Below, piece by piece: positions 9,644 through 22,108 of a stretch of DNA of 64,000 bases (position 1 is the first letter of the stretch; each line of letters starts with the position of its first letter). The position numbers and the translations under genes were made by a program. Below the pieces are notes generated by a model, which was not told the DNA's origin, did not search any database, and was given only the letters and a program-made list of their open reading frames with translations. Source of the DNA: Bartonella tribocorum CIP 105476 (GTDB taxonomy: Bacteria > Pseudomonadota > Alphaproteobacteria > Rhizobiales > Rhizobiaceae); contig NC_010161.1 in NCBI RefSeq assembly GCF_000196435.1, positions 2,375,001 through 2,439,000 of the forward strand. The letters are read 5' to 3'.

Positions 9644-10810
9644 TCACTGAACTTTTTTGCGCGTTCCTTCTAAGAAAAATACTGCTAACAAATAAATCAA
9701 TAAATAAACGGCAAAAATATAAACGAGTGAGAAAAAGCCAAACACATTAACCATAGACGCACTCATGTAAAAAAATACCAATAAGCTCAATCTTCCAACG
9801 GTTGACAAGAAAGACTCGTATGTAGCCCTAAAATGATCGCTAATACGATCATGCAAAACAACTTCCACACGAAGATAGGTATACTTAATGAGATAAAAAA
9901 TCATACAGACTAAAATGACAGCAATTTCTTTTCTTGGTTCAAAAAAAGCGACTGTAAAAATCATGGAAACTGAAAAAAATAGCAATAAAACAAAATTTAT
10001 TGTCTCACTGAGTTTTGTAAAGAGAAAACTAGCCAGAAGCTGCGAGAGCAAAATCAGTGAAAATGTCACACCAAGATCAAAATAAGTGACATAAATATGA
10101 TGATCTTTAAAGATCCACTGCCAATATTGCGAAAATATATTGAAAAAAATCAATGAAAAATAAAAGCATAAAGAGATATAAGGAACTTTAACAAAAATAG
10201 AGACCATCTCTTTAGCTTCACAAATGAGAGAATTTTTCTGAAGAGAATTTATTTGACTTGGTTTTCTCTGTCCTTTGAGGTCATCAAGAAAAAACAAACC
10301 AAAGAGTGTTGTCATCAACATTAAAAATGCCGCGCTATACCATATATATTGGCTTGAATAATCAGCAAAATAGGCGCCAATCAAACTAAATATAAACATG
10401 CCAATGTAATTATATTGAGAACTTGATCCCAGCACCTTTTTAGTCGATGTCAATTTTGCTTTTGCATATTGCACAAGTAAAGCATTATAAGCTCCCGCAA
10501 TCAATGTCAGCGATAAGGCATTAAAAGCTTCTGCCAAAAGAAAACCATAAAAGCTTGTAGAAACGCCCATGAGAAAGAGCCATGTGGCAGCAAAAGCCGC
10601 CGCCAAGACGATTGATATTTTATAACTTTTTCGATCAGCAAAATATCCCAGAGGAATATCGGTAACCATCATAATAAAAGCCTGAAATGACTTAATGATC
10701 CCGATATCAATAAGCGTTAAGCCTTTCTCCAGCATATAAAAGACAATAAAAGCGCCTGTTAAAATTCTTATACCGTTAAATAAAAAGCCAAAGGCTAATA
10801 TACTTGTCAT
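9644..10810 (-). CDS. Major facilitator superfamily transporter
   Basis: Inner-membrane permease of 388 residues with about 12 hydrophobic segments. The loop between segments 2 and 3 carries IPLGYFADRKSYK, the MFS motif A region (G-x-x-x-D-R-x-x-x-K). I start it at the ATG at 10810, which has GGGGGA five bases upstream on the minus strand; the in-frame TTG four codons earlier overlaps that site. The substrate cannot be predicted. The gene is AT-rich, stands alone and lies between two integrase remnants (7375 and 11234), which suggests acquired cargo. A chimaeric or drug-exporting role is possible, but nothing in sequence decides it. Confidence 0.82.
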   Translation of the reverse strand: MTSILAFGFLFNGIRILTGAFIVFYMLEKGLTLIDIGIIKSFQAFIMMVTDIPLGYFADRKSYKISIVLAAAFAATWLFLMGVSTSFYGFLLAEAFNALSLTLIAGAYNALLVQYAKAKLTSTKKVLGSSSQYNYIGMFIFSLIGAYFADYSSQYIWYSAAFLMLMTTLFGLFFLDDLKGQRKPSQINSLQKNSLICEAKEMVSIFVKVPYISLCFYFSLIFFNIFSQYWQWIFKDHHIYVTYFDLGVTFSLILLSQLLASFLFTKLSETINFVLLLFFSVSMIFTVAFFEPRKEIAVILVCMIFYLIKYTYLRVEVVLHDRISDHFRATYESFLSTVGRLSLLVFFYMSASMVNVFGFFSLVYIFAVYLLIYLLAVFFLEGTRKKVQ

Positions 10811-10858
10811 GCATTCCCCCAATAACGCCCAAAAAAGGTACCCCTATACATCATTTTA

Positions 10859-11155
10859 GATCAATATAAAAGCTTACATTTTACAACAAATGAAGCCATA
10901 ACCACCGTACAGATCTCCAGTCCTATCAATTTGATATCCGGAAAATGCTCGAAAATGACGGAAGAATGAATGAAACATGTTTTTTCTATAATTGGACATT
11001 TTTCAAAATTCGTCAAATATCTCACTGCTTCAAGAATCGCCAAAGAACCAGCAACAATATTTATGGATCTATCAAACTATTCATAGAGTTTTGCTTAATA
11101 TTCTCAAAAAACTCAAACGCATCGATATCGATCATAGGCTTTTGATTCATAGCAT
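10859..11155 (-). pseudogene. Broken ORF upstream of the MFS gene
   Basis: On the minus strand an open start (MNQKPMIDIDAFEFFENI) near 11148 meets a stop and then continues in another frame (IVAGSLAILEAVRYLTNF...IGLEICTVVMASF) to a stop near 10861. The two halves read like one decayed gene of about 95 codons in the same direction as the MFS gene, possibly its former partner. No family recognised. Confidence 0.25.
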
Positions 11156-11233
11156 GCATAACGGCTGGTTTTTCTTGAGATCATAAGTGGTCCAATAACT
11201 TTCACCGTAGCCAAAGCAGCACATAACAATATT

Positions 11234-11660
11234 TACAAAAATTATTCATTGTTTTGCATATCGAATGAGCATCCTGAATATTGTAAGATTCTTTCATTCT
11301 AAAGCTGTTTATGTTGCATCAAAATCTTTTACACGCCACATTTTCCACGTCACAAGCGGGAGAGCCCACGTGGAATAAAATAATCCCATAGGGAATAAAA
11401 AATAGTTAAAGTGTGGAGCAAAAATGCCTCTTATGGTCCGTCTCAAGTATTAAGAACTATATGGAAACAGACTCCCACGTGCGTGATACTAAGTACGTGA
11501 TACTGCCGGTTTGCGCTCTTTTATTAAACTTAAAAGGTGTTCTATAAGTTTTATACACTTCACGAGAACTTTACCATTATAGCATTTCATAAACGCTATT
11601 GATAAATGGGTGCCTTAAGAGACCTTTCTTTAAAACAACGCAAGCTCTTTACTTCAACCT
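11234..11660 (+). pseudogene. Integrase remnant with leader, copy 4
   Basis: Leader pieces (GTAAGATTCTTTCATTCTAAA, CACGTCACAAGCGGGAGAGCCC) lead into ATGCCTCTTATGG and later integrase pieces: CTTCACGAGAACTTTACCATT and GGTGCCTTAAGAGACCTTTCTTTAAAACAACG near 11609, matching the GALRDVSLKQ region of the best copy. The usual ATTGATTTATAA core is degenerate here. It stops about 12 bp from the ispG stop. Confidence 0.65.
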
Positions 11661-11671
11661 TGTGTCATTGT

Positions 11672-12913
11672 TTAACCCTGCCCAAAGCGTTTATGAATAT
11701 AATCACTCAAAATCCCTTCGAATTCTTCAGCAATGTGATCACCACGCAAAGTTTTTACCTTTTGTCCTTCAATAAAAACAGGTGCCGCTGGAGATTCCCC
11801 CACACCAGGCAATGAAATTCCAATATCCGCATGTTTTGATTCCCCCGGTCCATTGACGATACATCCCATCACAGCCACCTTCAAACTTTCAACCCCAGGA
11901 TATTTTTCACGCCAAACGGGCATATTTTTGTGTAAATCCGCTTCAATTTTTTGCGCCAATTGCTGAAAGACCGTTGAAGTTGTACGCCCACATCCAGGGC
12001 AAGCTGCAACCACGGGGAGAAATTGCCGAAATCCCATCACTTGTAAAAGTTCCTGCCCCACTTTTACTTCTCGTGTTCGATCACCACCAGGTTCAGGCGT
12101 TAATGAAATTCGTATCGTATCGCCAATCCCTTGCTGTAATAAAATGCCCAAAGCCACCGAAGAGGCCACAACCCCCTTTGTCCCCATCCCTGCTTCCGTT
12201 AATCCCAAATGAAGAGCATAATCACAACGTTCTGCCAAGGTGGTATAGACAGCAATGAGATCTTGAACATCACTCACTTTAGCAGAAAGAATAATTTTAT
12301 CCCGTCCCAACCCCAACTCTTCTGCTAAAGCCGCCGAAAGCAAAGCCGACTGCACAACAGTTTCTCGCATCACTTCAGCCACCGATAAGGGATTTTCTTG
12401 CTGTGCATTTTCATTCATAAGCTGCGTCAACAACGCGTTATCAAGCGACCCCCAATTCACGCCAATGCGAATAGGTTTATGATACCGAGAAGCAATCTCA
12501 ATAATTTCTGCAAATTGACGATCTTTTTTTGCGCCAAAACCTACATTTCCAGGATTGATGCGATATTTTGCAAGTGCCTCAGCACACGCTGGATGCTCTG
12601 ATAAAAGCTTATGGCCAATATAATGAAAATCCCCAACCAATGGGATAGAAAAACCTAATCTTTCCAATCGTTCCCGTATTTTTGGTACAGCTGCTGCTGC
12701 TTCATCACGATCAACAGTAATCCGAACCAATTGTGAACCCGCTTGCCAAAGAGCAGCCACTTGAGAAACGGTCGCATCAACATCAGCGGTATCTGTATTG
12801 GTCATTGACTGCACAACGACTGGGTTCTGTCCCCCAACCATAACATCACCAACCGCAACACCAACAGAGCGACGGCGTTCAAGAGGTTTGGACAAATAAT
12901 AGGTCGCGTTCAT
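11672..12913 (-). CDS. ispG: 4-hydroxy-3-methylbut-2-enyl diphosphate synthase
   Basis: Penultimate enzyme of the MEP isoprenoid pathway; it converts methylerythritol cyclodiphosphate to HMBPP using a [4Fe-4S] cluster. 413 residues. Cluster ligands are CPGCGR (C305, C308) and GCIVNGPGE (C351), with the catalytic Glu at 357. The N-terminal TIM-barrel half includes [18 protein letters not shown] and NPGNVG. I start it at the ATG 12913, with GAGGA six bases upstream; the TTG one codon earlier is too close to that site. The ferredoxin encoded at 1327 is the kind of donor such an enzyme needs, but that link is inference. Complete and apparently functional. Confidence 0.95.
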   Translation of the reverse strand: MNATYYLSKPLERRRSVGVAVGDVMVGGQNPVVVQSMTNTDTADVDATVSQVAALWQAGSQLVRITVDRDEAAAAVPKIRERLERLGFSIPLVGDFHYIGHKLLSEHPACAEALAKYRINPGNVGFGAKKDRQFAEIIEIASRYHKPIRIGVNWGSLDNALLTQLMNENAQQENPLSVAEVMRETVVQSALLSAALAEELGLGRDKIILSAKVSDVQDLIAVYTTLAERCDYALHLGLTEAGMGTKGVVASSVALGILLQQGIGDTIRISLTPEPGGDRTREVKVGQELLQVMGFRQFLPVVAACPGCGRTTSTVFQQLAQKIEADLHKNMPVWREKYPGVESLKVAVMGCIVNGPGESKHADIGISLPGVGESPAAPVFIEGQKVKTLRGDHIAEEFEGILSDYIHKRFGQG

Positions 12914-13315
12914 CAAGTCCTCAAATTTTTAAAACCTGCACTCTCAACCATCATTTACATCGACCTCCTCCACGCCTCAAAAGACGAAAACGAAAATAAC
13001 ACCACCCACCAATCTTAACAGATTACTTTAAGCTTCACCTGTTACCCCCTGATGCAATTCAGCTCATAAGAGAGATTCATTTCACAGATGCCCCGGATAA
13101 AGTCCCACCACTCCTGTTCTCATTCACACTTTTACACTTAGTTGCTTCAAAAAGAAACTAAAATCAGACAGAGACAAGACTGTATTTTTACACCTATACC
13201 TTACATCAACGTCATCGAAGAACAATATTTTACAACACAACAGATAACGCTTATCAAAGTACAATTTTTAAAAATGTTAAAAAACACACGGAACATACCA
13301 TCAAATTAAAATAAC

Positions 13316-13670
13316 ATATTGATTTATAATCATTTATTTTACAAATTTGCTGAAAAACCAAAACATCTTAAGCTTCTCTCATTTCAAATCTGTTCATCAT
13401 CAATCAAAGCCATGTCCCTTACACACCGCAAGCAACCATGGAGATAAAAACGAAAAAAAGTAAAAATGCTTGAGGAACTGTCTCCAAACTTTGAAACAAG
13501 GATAAGAAAATAAAACGACCAGCTTGATACCTTGATGAAATAAAGATGGGAATGCGCAACGAGCTTGATAGCCTTGACGAAGAAATTATCTTTTGCAGGA
13601 GATTGTACCTTATACCCTTTACACCCCCCATCATGAAATGAACGCAAGCATATTTAAGAAATGCCTCATT
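13316..13670 (+). pseudogene. Integrase remnant with leader, copy 5
   Basis: Core ATATTGATTTATAATCATT, decayed leader (CTTCTCTCATTTCAAATCTGTTCATC, TGGAGATAAAAACG) and a heavily mutated start region, followed by TTATACCCTTTACACC...CATCATGAAATG near 13610, which aligns with the LHGRRREMG part of the integrase. No open frame survives. The rest of the 12914-13828 gap (both sides of this remnant) shows nothing that I recognise. Confidence 0.55.
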
Positions 13671-13828
13671 AAACCCAAACGCTTAATTTTCACCTCACCC
13701 CCAAGCAACACAATCCGCCCCACGTCGCATCATCAATGCAACCTTTCAATTTTTAAGCCGTTATAGCAAAACCCCAAACACAATTCCAACGATCATGCAC
13801 ACAATTTAACACATGAAGGAGTCAACAA

Positions 13829-14131
13829 ATGCGTCTATTTTCAACCAATGCTAAAAATGCTAAAATTAGAAAACGTATTGCACAATTAAAAAGAGAGCTG
13901 GTAAAAAGAGAGCTGGTCCCCGTAAATCATTGGAGTTCTCGAAATGATAGCTTTGAAAACATTTCTGAGCTGTTTAACACATGGAAACAAAAGGGGCGTC
14001 ACGCACTTTACCACCTCAACGAACATGCAACAGAATTAAAGAAAAAAGCGAAAGAAAACCCTAAAAAAACCCTCGCATTAGCTGCTGGAGTCGTTTTGGC
14101 AAGCTTCTTGCTGATCCGCAAAAATTACTAA
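13829..14131 (+). CDS. Small DUF883/YqjD-like membrane-anchored protein
   Basis: 100 residues, very basic, with a helical charged body and one C-terminal membrane segment (LALAAGVVLASFLLI, about 80-96) followed by RKNY. The layout, with KKKAKENPKKTLALAAGVVL before the anchor, resembles the ElaB/YqjD/DUF883 group of tail-anchored proteins, some of which bind stationary-phase ribosomes; the family link is inference from the C-terminus. AAGGAG seven bases before the ATG is a strong ribosome site, and a clear terminator follows. A perfect 15-bp tandem duplication near 13893-13922 gives the repeated peptide KRELV-KRELV. Confidence 0.72.
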   Translation: MRLFSTNAKNAKIRKRIAQLKRELVKRELVPVNHWSSRNDSFENISELFNTWKQKGRHALYHLNEHATELKKKAKENPKKTLALAAGVVLASFLLIRKNY

Positions 14132-14154
14132 CACCAACAATCTTCCCCCCTTTT

Positions 14155-14182
14155 AATGCCCGACTTAAAGCGGGCATTTTTT
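14155..14182 (+). terminator. Rho-independent terminator
   Basis: Stem AATGCCCG (14155-14162) with CGGGCATT (14171-14178), eight-base loop, then a T-run. It terminates the small anchored-protein gene. Confidence 0.88.
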
Positions 14183-14750
14183 CATCACTGATAAAGCACA
14201 ATACTTATAATTTTCCTCTTAACTTTACGCCCTCCAATCCCTCCCCTTCCAATCCCTCCAAAGAATAAATTTTCTATCCCATCAATTTATCATCCAGCTT
14301 TTCATCGAGTGGGATCACTGTCACACATTGCAATCATAACACCATATCTCAAAAAACGCCGTTATGAGAAACGACAAGCAAACTCTACCCTCAATATTGC
14401 TTCAATACCCCTCGCAGCCACTAGTCTGTCAACATCCAGCTTTTCATAAACACGTGCATTCTCTTTCCACGCATGGCGCCTCACACCCCCACGCCTCAAA
14501 GAACGCTGTTGCGAGGAACTATAGCAAGACCTTATCAATCCTTCTTCTATTGAATTCTTTCAAAAAAATGGAAGTGATTAAAGAGGCATGCGCTTTAATG
14601 TTCTTTAGAACATTATTTTACATCATGACAAATGAGAATTTTAACAACTTTAAGAGATGGATCATAACAAACCAAACGAAATCTTCTAAAGTGAACGCCC
14701 ACTTGCTATAAGCAAATGGTATAAAAATTAAACTCAAAAAACCCAAAATT
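14183..14750. other. Intergenic stretch without recognised gene
   Basis: 568 bp between convergent genes. It contains CAATCCCTCC direct repeats near 14232-14262 and a weak member of a second short repeat family near 14270-14340 (ATCCAGCTTTTCATCGAG). A 115-codon open frame on the plus strand has no family resemblance and is not called. Confidence 0.45.
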
Positions 14751-15758
14751 TTACCCTCCAGAATCGACCTGCTGCGAAGTATCCACATACGTAACCACAG
14801 ACATCCCAGGAATGAGCTTTTCAATCCCTTCCTGACCAGGATCTAAAGCAATCCGTACTGAAATACGTTGTGCAATTTTGATAAAATTACCAATTGTCGT
14901 ATCCGTTTTTAACAATGAAAACTCTGAGCCTGTTGCTGGAGCAAAACGAACCACACGCCCTGTTAACTTTTTGTTGTTCAATGCATCAACAGAAAAAACA
15001 ACCGGTTGTCCCACACGCATCTGAGAAAGTTGCGTTTCTTTATAATTAGCAATAATCCAAATATCATCAGAAATAACAGAGACCAATTGCGTCCCCGGCA
15101 TAACATATTGCCCTACCCTAGCGCCAACCAATCCAATATAGCCTGTTCGAGGCGATAAAATCTTTGTATGATCGAGATTAAGTTTTGCCAACTCAACACT
15201 CACCTTTGCTCCCGCAACTTCTGACTGCAAACTTTGCCGTTCAAGATTTAATTGTCTTTGCAATTGTCGTTTTGTTTCCAGTGCCGCCAAAAGTTGTGAA
15301 AGAGGACGAGAAACAGAATGTGCTGCATCACTAAAGCCTAACTTTTTACTATCAGGAACAACATTGGAAAATGCGCGTGAGCGCGCTAATTCTGCTTCTG
15401 CAGCATTAACTTCTCCCTGTAAAATCTGAGCTTGCAATTCAATACTGGCTAATTTTGCATTTTTTGAATCGAGAACAGCCTGTGCGCGTGCAAGCTGCTG
15501 ACGAAAAAGAGAATCATCAAGCTCAAAGAGCAGCATTCCCTTTTCGACGCGTTGATAATCTTGCACATAAATCCGTGCGATCACCCCAGAGATCTGTGAA
15601 CTAACCAAAGTAACATTACCCTTAATGGAAGCATTATCCGTTATTTGAATGTTACTCACAAAAGGAGGAAGTCTCCAAGCCCACAAAATCAGCAAAACAC
15701 CCGTAATACCCGACAGGAATGCAACAATCGTCGCTTTTGACCGTAACGCTTTTATCAT
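14751..15758 (-). CDS. EmrA/HlyD-type periplasmic adaptor
   Basis: Membrane-fusion subunit of 335 residues that would link the inner-membrane pump encoded just upstream to an outer-membrane channel. One N-terminal membrane anchor (IVAFLSGITGVLLILWAW), a lipoyl-like half (VSSQISGVIARIYVQDYQ), a long helical hairpin (about residues 85-200) and the second lipoyl half (SPRTGYIGLVGARVGQYV) appear in the usual order. I start at ATG 15758 because GAGGGG lies eight bases upstream; the in-frame GTG at 15767 overlaps that site. It follows the EmrB-like gene by 24 bp in one operon. The outer-membrane partner is not adjacent; the OMF at 52883 is one candidate. Confidence 0.88.
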   Translation of the reverse strand: MIKALRSKATIVAFLSGITGVLLILWAWRLPPFVSNIQITDNASIKGNVTLVSSQISGVIARIYVQDYQRVEKGMLLFELDDSLFRQQLARAQAVLDSKNAKLASIELQAQILQGEVNAAEAELARSRAFSNVVPDSKKLGFSDAAHSVSRPLSQLLAALETKRQLQRQLNLERQSLQSEVAGAKVSVELAKLNLDHTKILSPRTGYIGLVGARVGQYVMPGTQLVSVISDDIWIIANYKETQLSQMRVGQPVVFSVDALNNKKLTGRVVRFAPATGSEFSLLKTDTTIGNFIKIAQRISVRIALDPGQEGIEKLIPGMSVVTYVDTSQQVDSGG

Positions 15759-15782
15759 TTTTTGCACCCCTCTTCTATGACA

Positions 15783-17414
15783 TCACTTTTTTTCTAATGC
15801 ACGCAAAGAGCATGACTTAACAACCATTGTGATAAGAAAAACAACGAATACAACCATTGAAATATAAAAATAAAGCCGAAAAACGTCATCATAAGCAAAA
15901 ATATTTGCTGTTAACTTAAATTTCTCTATCAAGAGAGAAGTACCCTGCTCACTCCCAAAACCATGGGGAACAGAAGCACCATAAGAAGGCGAAAATAAGG
16001 TATTCATCTCACCAGAAATAAGCGGATCCGTCACAACAATATTTTGTGTTAAGGACTCAAAGTTCTTATGGGCAAAATAAAACTGTAGGGTGCCAAAAAA
16101 AGCCGATCCCATCAATCCCCCAGTGACTTGCGTTAGTAAAAAAACAGCAATAAAGCTCAAAACATAACGCGGACCTCGCTCACCAGCGATCGCAAACCCT
16201 TTGAAAAGAGCAGGAGGCAAAAAAAGTGCATAACTAAAACTCACCAATCCTTGGCTCAACATCATATCTTGCGGACGCGTTAAATAATTGACACGACTAT
16301 CTAAATAAGCACCAAGTGCCAAGCAACCCAAAGATAACAAATAAAAATAATCCTCACGCCCCGCCCGTAAAAAAAAGACACAAACAGCTCCCCCTAATAG
16401 GGTTCCCAATGTCACCGCAAAATACATAGGTGCCATCTCACGATTAAGCAAACCAAAAAGATTAAAAAAACCGACGGGCAAATTGGATCGCTCCAACAAG
16501 AAAACATGAAAAATCAATAAAATAAAAACAGATTGAATCATTTCTTTACTGAAAATCCAACGCAGATCAATCAACGGTTTTTCTCTATTAAGCTCAATCA
16601 TAATAGCAACAGCCAAAGAGAAAATAGCAAGTGCGAGCCCCCAACCAATCCATGGCGCTTCATACCACCAATACAATATGCCAACAGACATAATCACGGC
16701 ATTAAGCCCCAACCCCAGAGCAATCAAACCATAGCTTATCCAATCTAACTTTTGAATAACCTTACTACGGACAACAGGTGTTAGAGGCAAAGTATAGATA
16801 CAAACCAAACTGATGAGAACCAACCCCATTTCTAGAGCAGAAAGACTGGAAAAGCCACCATTTTCCAGCAAATCAGGAGAAATCAAACGGGATAAAGGTG
16901 CCGCTAAAGCCGCATTCATATAATTCAAACTAAGACCAACAGTAAACTTCTTTGCTGGAGCAAAAGCCTCCATCATATAAAGCAGTGCCAGCGAAGCCAA
17001 AGGTGCAGCCGCAATCCCAGCAAAAAAACGAATAATCAGTGCCGAACGCAAATCAGTCACAAAGAGCTGCAACGCACAAACCAAAACAAAGCCAAGGATT
17101 GACAGTTCAGCAAAAGCACGCAATCCAAATTGATAGCGGATCTTGATCAACATAATCGCCACACTGACATTTGGTGCCATATAAGCCGCGACCAACCATG
17201 TTGTCTCGGTCAAAGTTGCGTGAAAATCACCGGTCAGATGGACAATATTAGACTGAACAATATTGGCCCCTAAGCCATAAGCCCATTGCAAAATAAGAGA
17301 AGCAAAAATATAAACAAAACATTTTGGTAAAGGTCCCGCAAAAACACGACCCGGACGAGGAAAAGGTTTTCCGCCCCTTTTGGCAGACACAACCGTACTC
17401 TTTTTTCCGCTCAT
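15783..17414 (-). CDS. EmrB-like MFS drug efflux transporter (DHA2 family)
   Basis: Inner-membrane proton antiporter of 543 residues with about 14 hydrophobic segments, the DHA2 number. TETTWLVAAYMAP in the first periplasmic loop/second helix region is typical of the EmrB group. The large extra-membrane loop near residues 430-490 fits the DHA2 layout. The ATG at 17414 follows GGAAAAGG. It pairs with the adaptor gene 24 bp downstream as an EmrAB-type exporter of hydrophobic compounds. It begins only 23 bp after the atpC stop with no terminator visible, so it could be transcribed partly from the ATP synthase promoter. The motif A arginine loop is weak; the substrate is unknown. Confidence 0.85.
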   Translation of the reverse strand: MSGKKSTVVSAKRGGKPFPRPGRVFAGPLPKCFVYIFASLILQWAYGLGANIVQSNIVHLTGDFHATLTETTWLVAAYMAPNVSVAIMLIKIRYQFGLRAFAELSILGFVLVCALQLFVTDLRSALIIRFFAGIAAAPLASLALLYMMEAFAPAKKFTVGLSLNYMNAALAAPLSRLISPDLLENGGFSSLSALEMGLVLISLVCIYTLPLTPVVRSKVIQKLDWISYGLIALGLGLNAVIMSVGILYWWYEAPWIGWGLALAIFSLAVAIMIELNREKPLIDLRWIFSKEMIQSVFILLIFHVFLLERSNLPVGFFNLFGLLNREMAPMYFAVTLGTLLGGAVCVFFLRAGREDYFYLLSLGCLALGAYLDSRVNYLTRPQDMMLSQGLVSFSYALFLPPALFKGFAIAGERGPRYVLSFIAVFLLTQVTGGLMGSAFFGTLQFYFAHKNFESLTQNIVVTDPLISGEMNTLFSPSYGASVPHGFGSEQGTSLLIEKFKLTANIFAYDDVFRLYFYISMVVFVVFLITMVVKSCSLRALEKK

Positions 17415-17437
17415 GTCACCTTTTCCTGTATACCTTG

Positions 17438-17866
17438 CTACGCCTCTATCAACACAGAACCATCAGATGACAATTGCTGGAAAAAAGCCTCGATTTTACG
17501 ATTGTCCTCATCACTTGTTCCCCCCTCTAACGTCGCTTGAACCTGCAAAATCTGCTGTTCTAATACATCAAAAGAAAGATGTTCAACAGCCACAGCATGC
17601 TCTACCAATAAAGAGCAGCCTGAAAAGGTAATATTTGCAACCCCTCCGCAAACAGCGAATAACTTTTCTCCCGCAGCGGTGCGAATACGAACACTCCCCA
17701 ACACAATGCCTGCCACCAGTGGTGCATGATGTGCCATAACGGTCAAAAAACCTGAAGCTGAAGGAAGAACAACAGACACCACCCGCTCTGAAAACACAAT
17801 CTTTTCAGGCGACACAAGCTCAAACAAAAAATGCTCTTCTCTATTGTTTTCCACAAAAGTCTCCAC
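17438..17866 (-). CDS. atpC: ATP synthase epsilon subunit
   Basis: F1 central-stalk subunit of 142 residues. The N-terminal beta-sandwich (FELVSPEKIVFSERVVSVVLP, GFLTVMAHHAPLVAG) is well conserved; the C-terminal helical part is short. The GTG at 17866 is taken as start, since no in-frame ATG precedes the conserved EHFLFELVSPE. Last gene of the atpHAGDC cluster, 114 bp after atpD. The usual F0 genes are not here, as is normal in alphaproteobacteria. Confidence 0.93.
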   Translation of the reverse strand: METFVENNREEHFLFELVSPEKIVFSERVVSVVLPSASGFLTVMAHHAPLVAGIVLGSVRIRTAAGEKLFAVCGGVANITFSGCSLLVEHAVAVEHLSFDVLEQQILQVQATLEGGTSDEDNRKIEAFFQQLSSDGSVLIEA

Positions 17867-17980
17867 AACACCCGATAGAAGGACTCTCCGCCCTCCTTAA
17901 CACCTTATCCTTTGCAACAACTTGCCCTTTTCAAGGACAAATATTCATGACAGATTTCCCCTCAAGTAAGAAGCTTCTGA

Positions 17981-19612
<1,632 letters not shown>

Positions 19613-19625
19613 TTACCTTTTCCAT

Positions 19626-20552
19626 TTAAAGCGCTTCAGCGCCCGCAATAATTTCGATCAGTTCTGTCGTAATCTGTGCTTGACGTTGACGATTATAAGC
19701 CACCGTTAATTTATTAATCATTTCACCTGCATTGCGCGATGCATTGTCCATAGCGGTCATCTTTGCGCCCATTTCACCAGCAACATTTTCGAGTAAAGCC
19801 CGAAAGATTTGCACTGAAAGATTACGTGGCACAAGCGCCTCTAAAAGAGAAGCAGCATCAGGCTCATACTCATAAACAATCGCCTCATGAACAATTGATT
19901 GTGAATCTTTGCTGGTCTCTTTTTGTTCCACAACATCTGTTGCCTCAACTGCTGCTTTTGGAGCCCCCATTGGGATCAAGCCAAAAGCTGTTGGACGTTG
20001 ATTAATCACGGAAACAAATTCAGAATAAAACAATGTACAAACATCAAAAGCGCCTTCATTGAACAAATCAACAATGCGTTGACTAATCACCAGCGCCTCT
20101 GCAAAACCAATTCGCTTTACAGCATGCAAATCAATGTGATCAATCATCAAACTTTTGTAATCACGCGATAAAATATCTGCACCCTTTTTACCCACAGTGA
20201 TAATTTTCACAATTTTACCAGCTGCCAACAACGCTTTAATCTGCTCACGAGCACGACGAGCGATTTGCACATTAAAAGCACCACATAAACCGCGCTCAGC
20301 CGTACAAACCACCAAGAGATGCACATCATCGCGCCCCGTGCCCCGCATAAGAGCCGGTGCATCAACACCATCCACATCAGCCGCAACACTGGTTAAAATA
20401 TCAGCCATCCTCTTCGCATAAGGACGCGCCGATTGCGCTGCCTCTTGCGCACGATGCAACCTCGCTGCCGCAACCATCTGCATAGCTTTGGTAATTTTCT
20501 GCGTTGCTTTAACCGAAGCGATACGGTCTCTAAGATCCTTTAATGAGGCCAT
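19626..20552 (-). CDS. atpG: ATP synthase gamma subunit
   Basis: Rotor shaft of F1, 308 residues. The N-terminal helix ([20 protein letters not shown]) and C-terminal helix ([16 protein letters not shown]) that form the coiled coil are both intact, as is [12 protein letters not shown] 20552 follows GGAATG. An acidic insertion around residues 205-230 ([15 protein letters not shown]) is longer than in E. coli gamma. Lies 20 bp after atpA. Confidence 0.95.
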   Translation of the reverse strand: MASLKDLRDRIASVKATQKITKAMQMVAAARLHRAQEAAQSARPYAKRMADILTSVAADVDGVDAPALMRGTGRDDVHLLVVCTAERGLCGAFNVQIARRAREQIKALLAAGKIVKIITVGKKGADILSRDYKSLMIDHIDLHAVKRIGFAEALVISQRIVDLFNEGAFDVCTLFYSEFVSVINQRPTAFGLIPMGAPKAAVEATDVVEQKETSKDSQSIVHEAIVYEYEPDAASLLEALVPRNLSVQIFRALLENVAGEMGAKMTAMDNASRNAGEMINKLTVAYNRQRQAQITTELIEIIAGAEAL

Positions 20553-20572
20553 TCAAGCATTCCATCAATTCA

Positions 20573-22108
20573 TCACGAAAAATTTTTCGCATAAGTGTTA
20601 AGAACAGTGATCAACTTATCTTTCAGCTCATCTGTTATCTGCTTTTGCTCAGCAATTGCTTGTAAAAGATCTTGATAATCACTCCGCAAAAGCACCAAAA
20701 GCCCCTGCTCAAACCGCGCAACATCAGAAACCGCTAGAGAATCAAGATAACCATTCACACCCGCGAAAATAACCACCACCTGTTCTTCTGTTTTAAGGGG
20801 AGAAAATTGTGGCTGCTTCAAAAGTTCTGTCAAGCGTGCTCCCCGATTTAACAGACGCTGCGTTGATGCATCCAAATCAGAACCAAACTGGGCAAAAGCT
20901 GCCATTTCACGATATTGCGCCAATTCACCTTTAATCGAGCCGGCAACCTGCTTCATTGCCTTAATTTGTGCTGCCGAACCAACGCGCGATACAGAAAGAC
21001 CAACATTTACAGCAGGACGAATACCCTGATAAAACAAATTGGTCTCTAAGAAAATTTGCCCATCGGTAATCGAAATCACATTTGTAGGAATATAAGCCGA
21101 AACATCATTTGCTTGCGTTTCAATGACTGGCAAAGCTGTCAACGACCCAGATCCATTTTCCGCATTCAGCTTCGCAGCTCGTTCTAAAAGACGCGAATGC
21201 AGATAGAAAACATCTCCCGGATAAGCTTCACGCCCCGGTGGACGACGCAACAAAAGAGACATTTGACGATACGCCACCGCTTGTTTTGACAGGTCATCAT
21301 AACCGATCAAAGCATGCTGCCCATTATCACGGAAATACTCTCCCATAGCGCATCCAGCAAGAGGCGCTATAAATTGCAAGGGAGCAGGATCAGAAGCGGT
21401 CGCCGCAACAATAATAGAATATTCCAGCGCTCCACGTTCTTCTAAAACTTTAACGAATTGCGCCACCGTCGAACGCTTTTGACCGATTGCCACATAAATA
21501 CAATAAACTTTGTCCTGTTCTCGTCCAGCCCCTTTTTCATGAAAAGGTTTTTGGTTTAAAAATGTATCGAGCAAAATCGCTGTTTTTCCTGTTTGGCGAT
21601 CACCAATCACCAACTCACGCTGCCCCCGCCCAATAGGGATGAGTGCATCAATGGCTTTTAATCCGGTCGACATTGGCTCATGCACAGACTGACGCGGAAT
21701 AATCCCTGGCGCCTTAACATCAACACGACGACGCTCTGTTTCCTTAAGAGGTCCCTTACCATCTATAGGATTTCCCAGTGCATCAACCACACGCCCAAGC
21801 AAAGCGGGCCCCACAGGAACATCCACAATAGCACCCAATCGCTTTACACAATCCCCTTCACGAATATCGCGATCTGAGCCAAAAATGACCACACCGACAT
21901 TATCAACTTCCAAATTGAGCGCCATCCCACGCACACCATTTGGAAAAGCAACCATTTCCCCAGCTTGAACATTATCCAAACCATAAACGCGAGCGATACC
22001 ATCCCCCACAGAGAGAACCCAACCAATTTCTGAAACCTCAGCCTTTTGGTCAAAGTTTTTGATTTGCTCTTTTAGAATTTTTGAAATTTCAGATGGTCTA
22101 ATATCCAT
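20573..22108 (-). CDS. atpA: ATP synthase alpha subunit
   Basis: Non-catalytic nucleotide-binding F1 subunit of 511 residues. Walker A GDRQTGKT, the [14 protein letters not shown]-terminal barrel, [10 protein letters not shown] signature and a full C-terminal domain are present. The start codon overlaps the atpH stop by one base (TGATG), a translational-coupling arrangement. Confidence 0.96.
   Translation of the reverse strand: MDIRPSEISKILKEQIKNFDQKAEVSEIGWVLSVGDGIARVYGLDNVQAGEMVAFPNGVRGMALNLEVDNVGVVIFGSDRDIREGDCVKRLGAIVDVPVGPALLGRVVDALGNPIDGKGPLKETERRRVDVKAPGIIPRQSVHEPMSTGLKAIDALIPIGRGQRELVIGDRQTGKTAILLDTFLNQKPFHEKGAGREQDKVYCIYVAIGQKRSTVAQFVKVLEERGALEYSIIVAATASDPAPLQFIAPLAGCAMGEYFRDNGQHALIGYDDLSKQAVAYRQMSLLLRRPPGREAYPGDVFYLHSRLLERAAKLNAENGSGSLTALPVIETQANDVSAYIPTNVISITDGQIFLETNLFYQGIRPAVNVGLSVSRVGSAAQIKAMKQVAGSIKGELAQYREMAAFAQFGSDLDASTQRLLNRGARLTELLKQPQFSPLKTEEQVVVIFAGVNGYLDSLAVSDVARFEQGLLVLLRSDYQDLLQAIAEQKQITDELKDKLITVLNTYAKNFS

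Noticed and set aside
14364..14711. 115-codon plus-strand ORF in the gap before the EmrA-like gene
   Set aside because: No recognisable domain and low coding-like composition.
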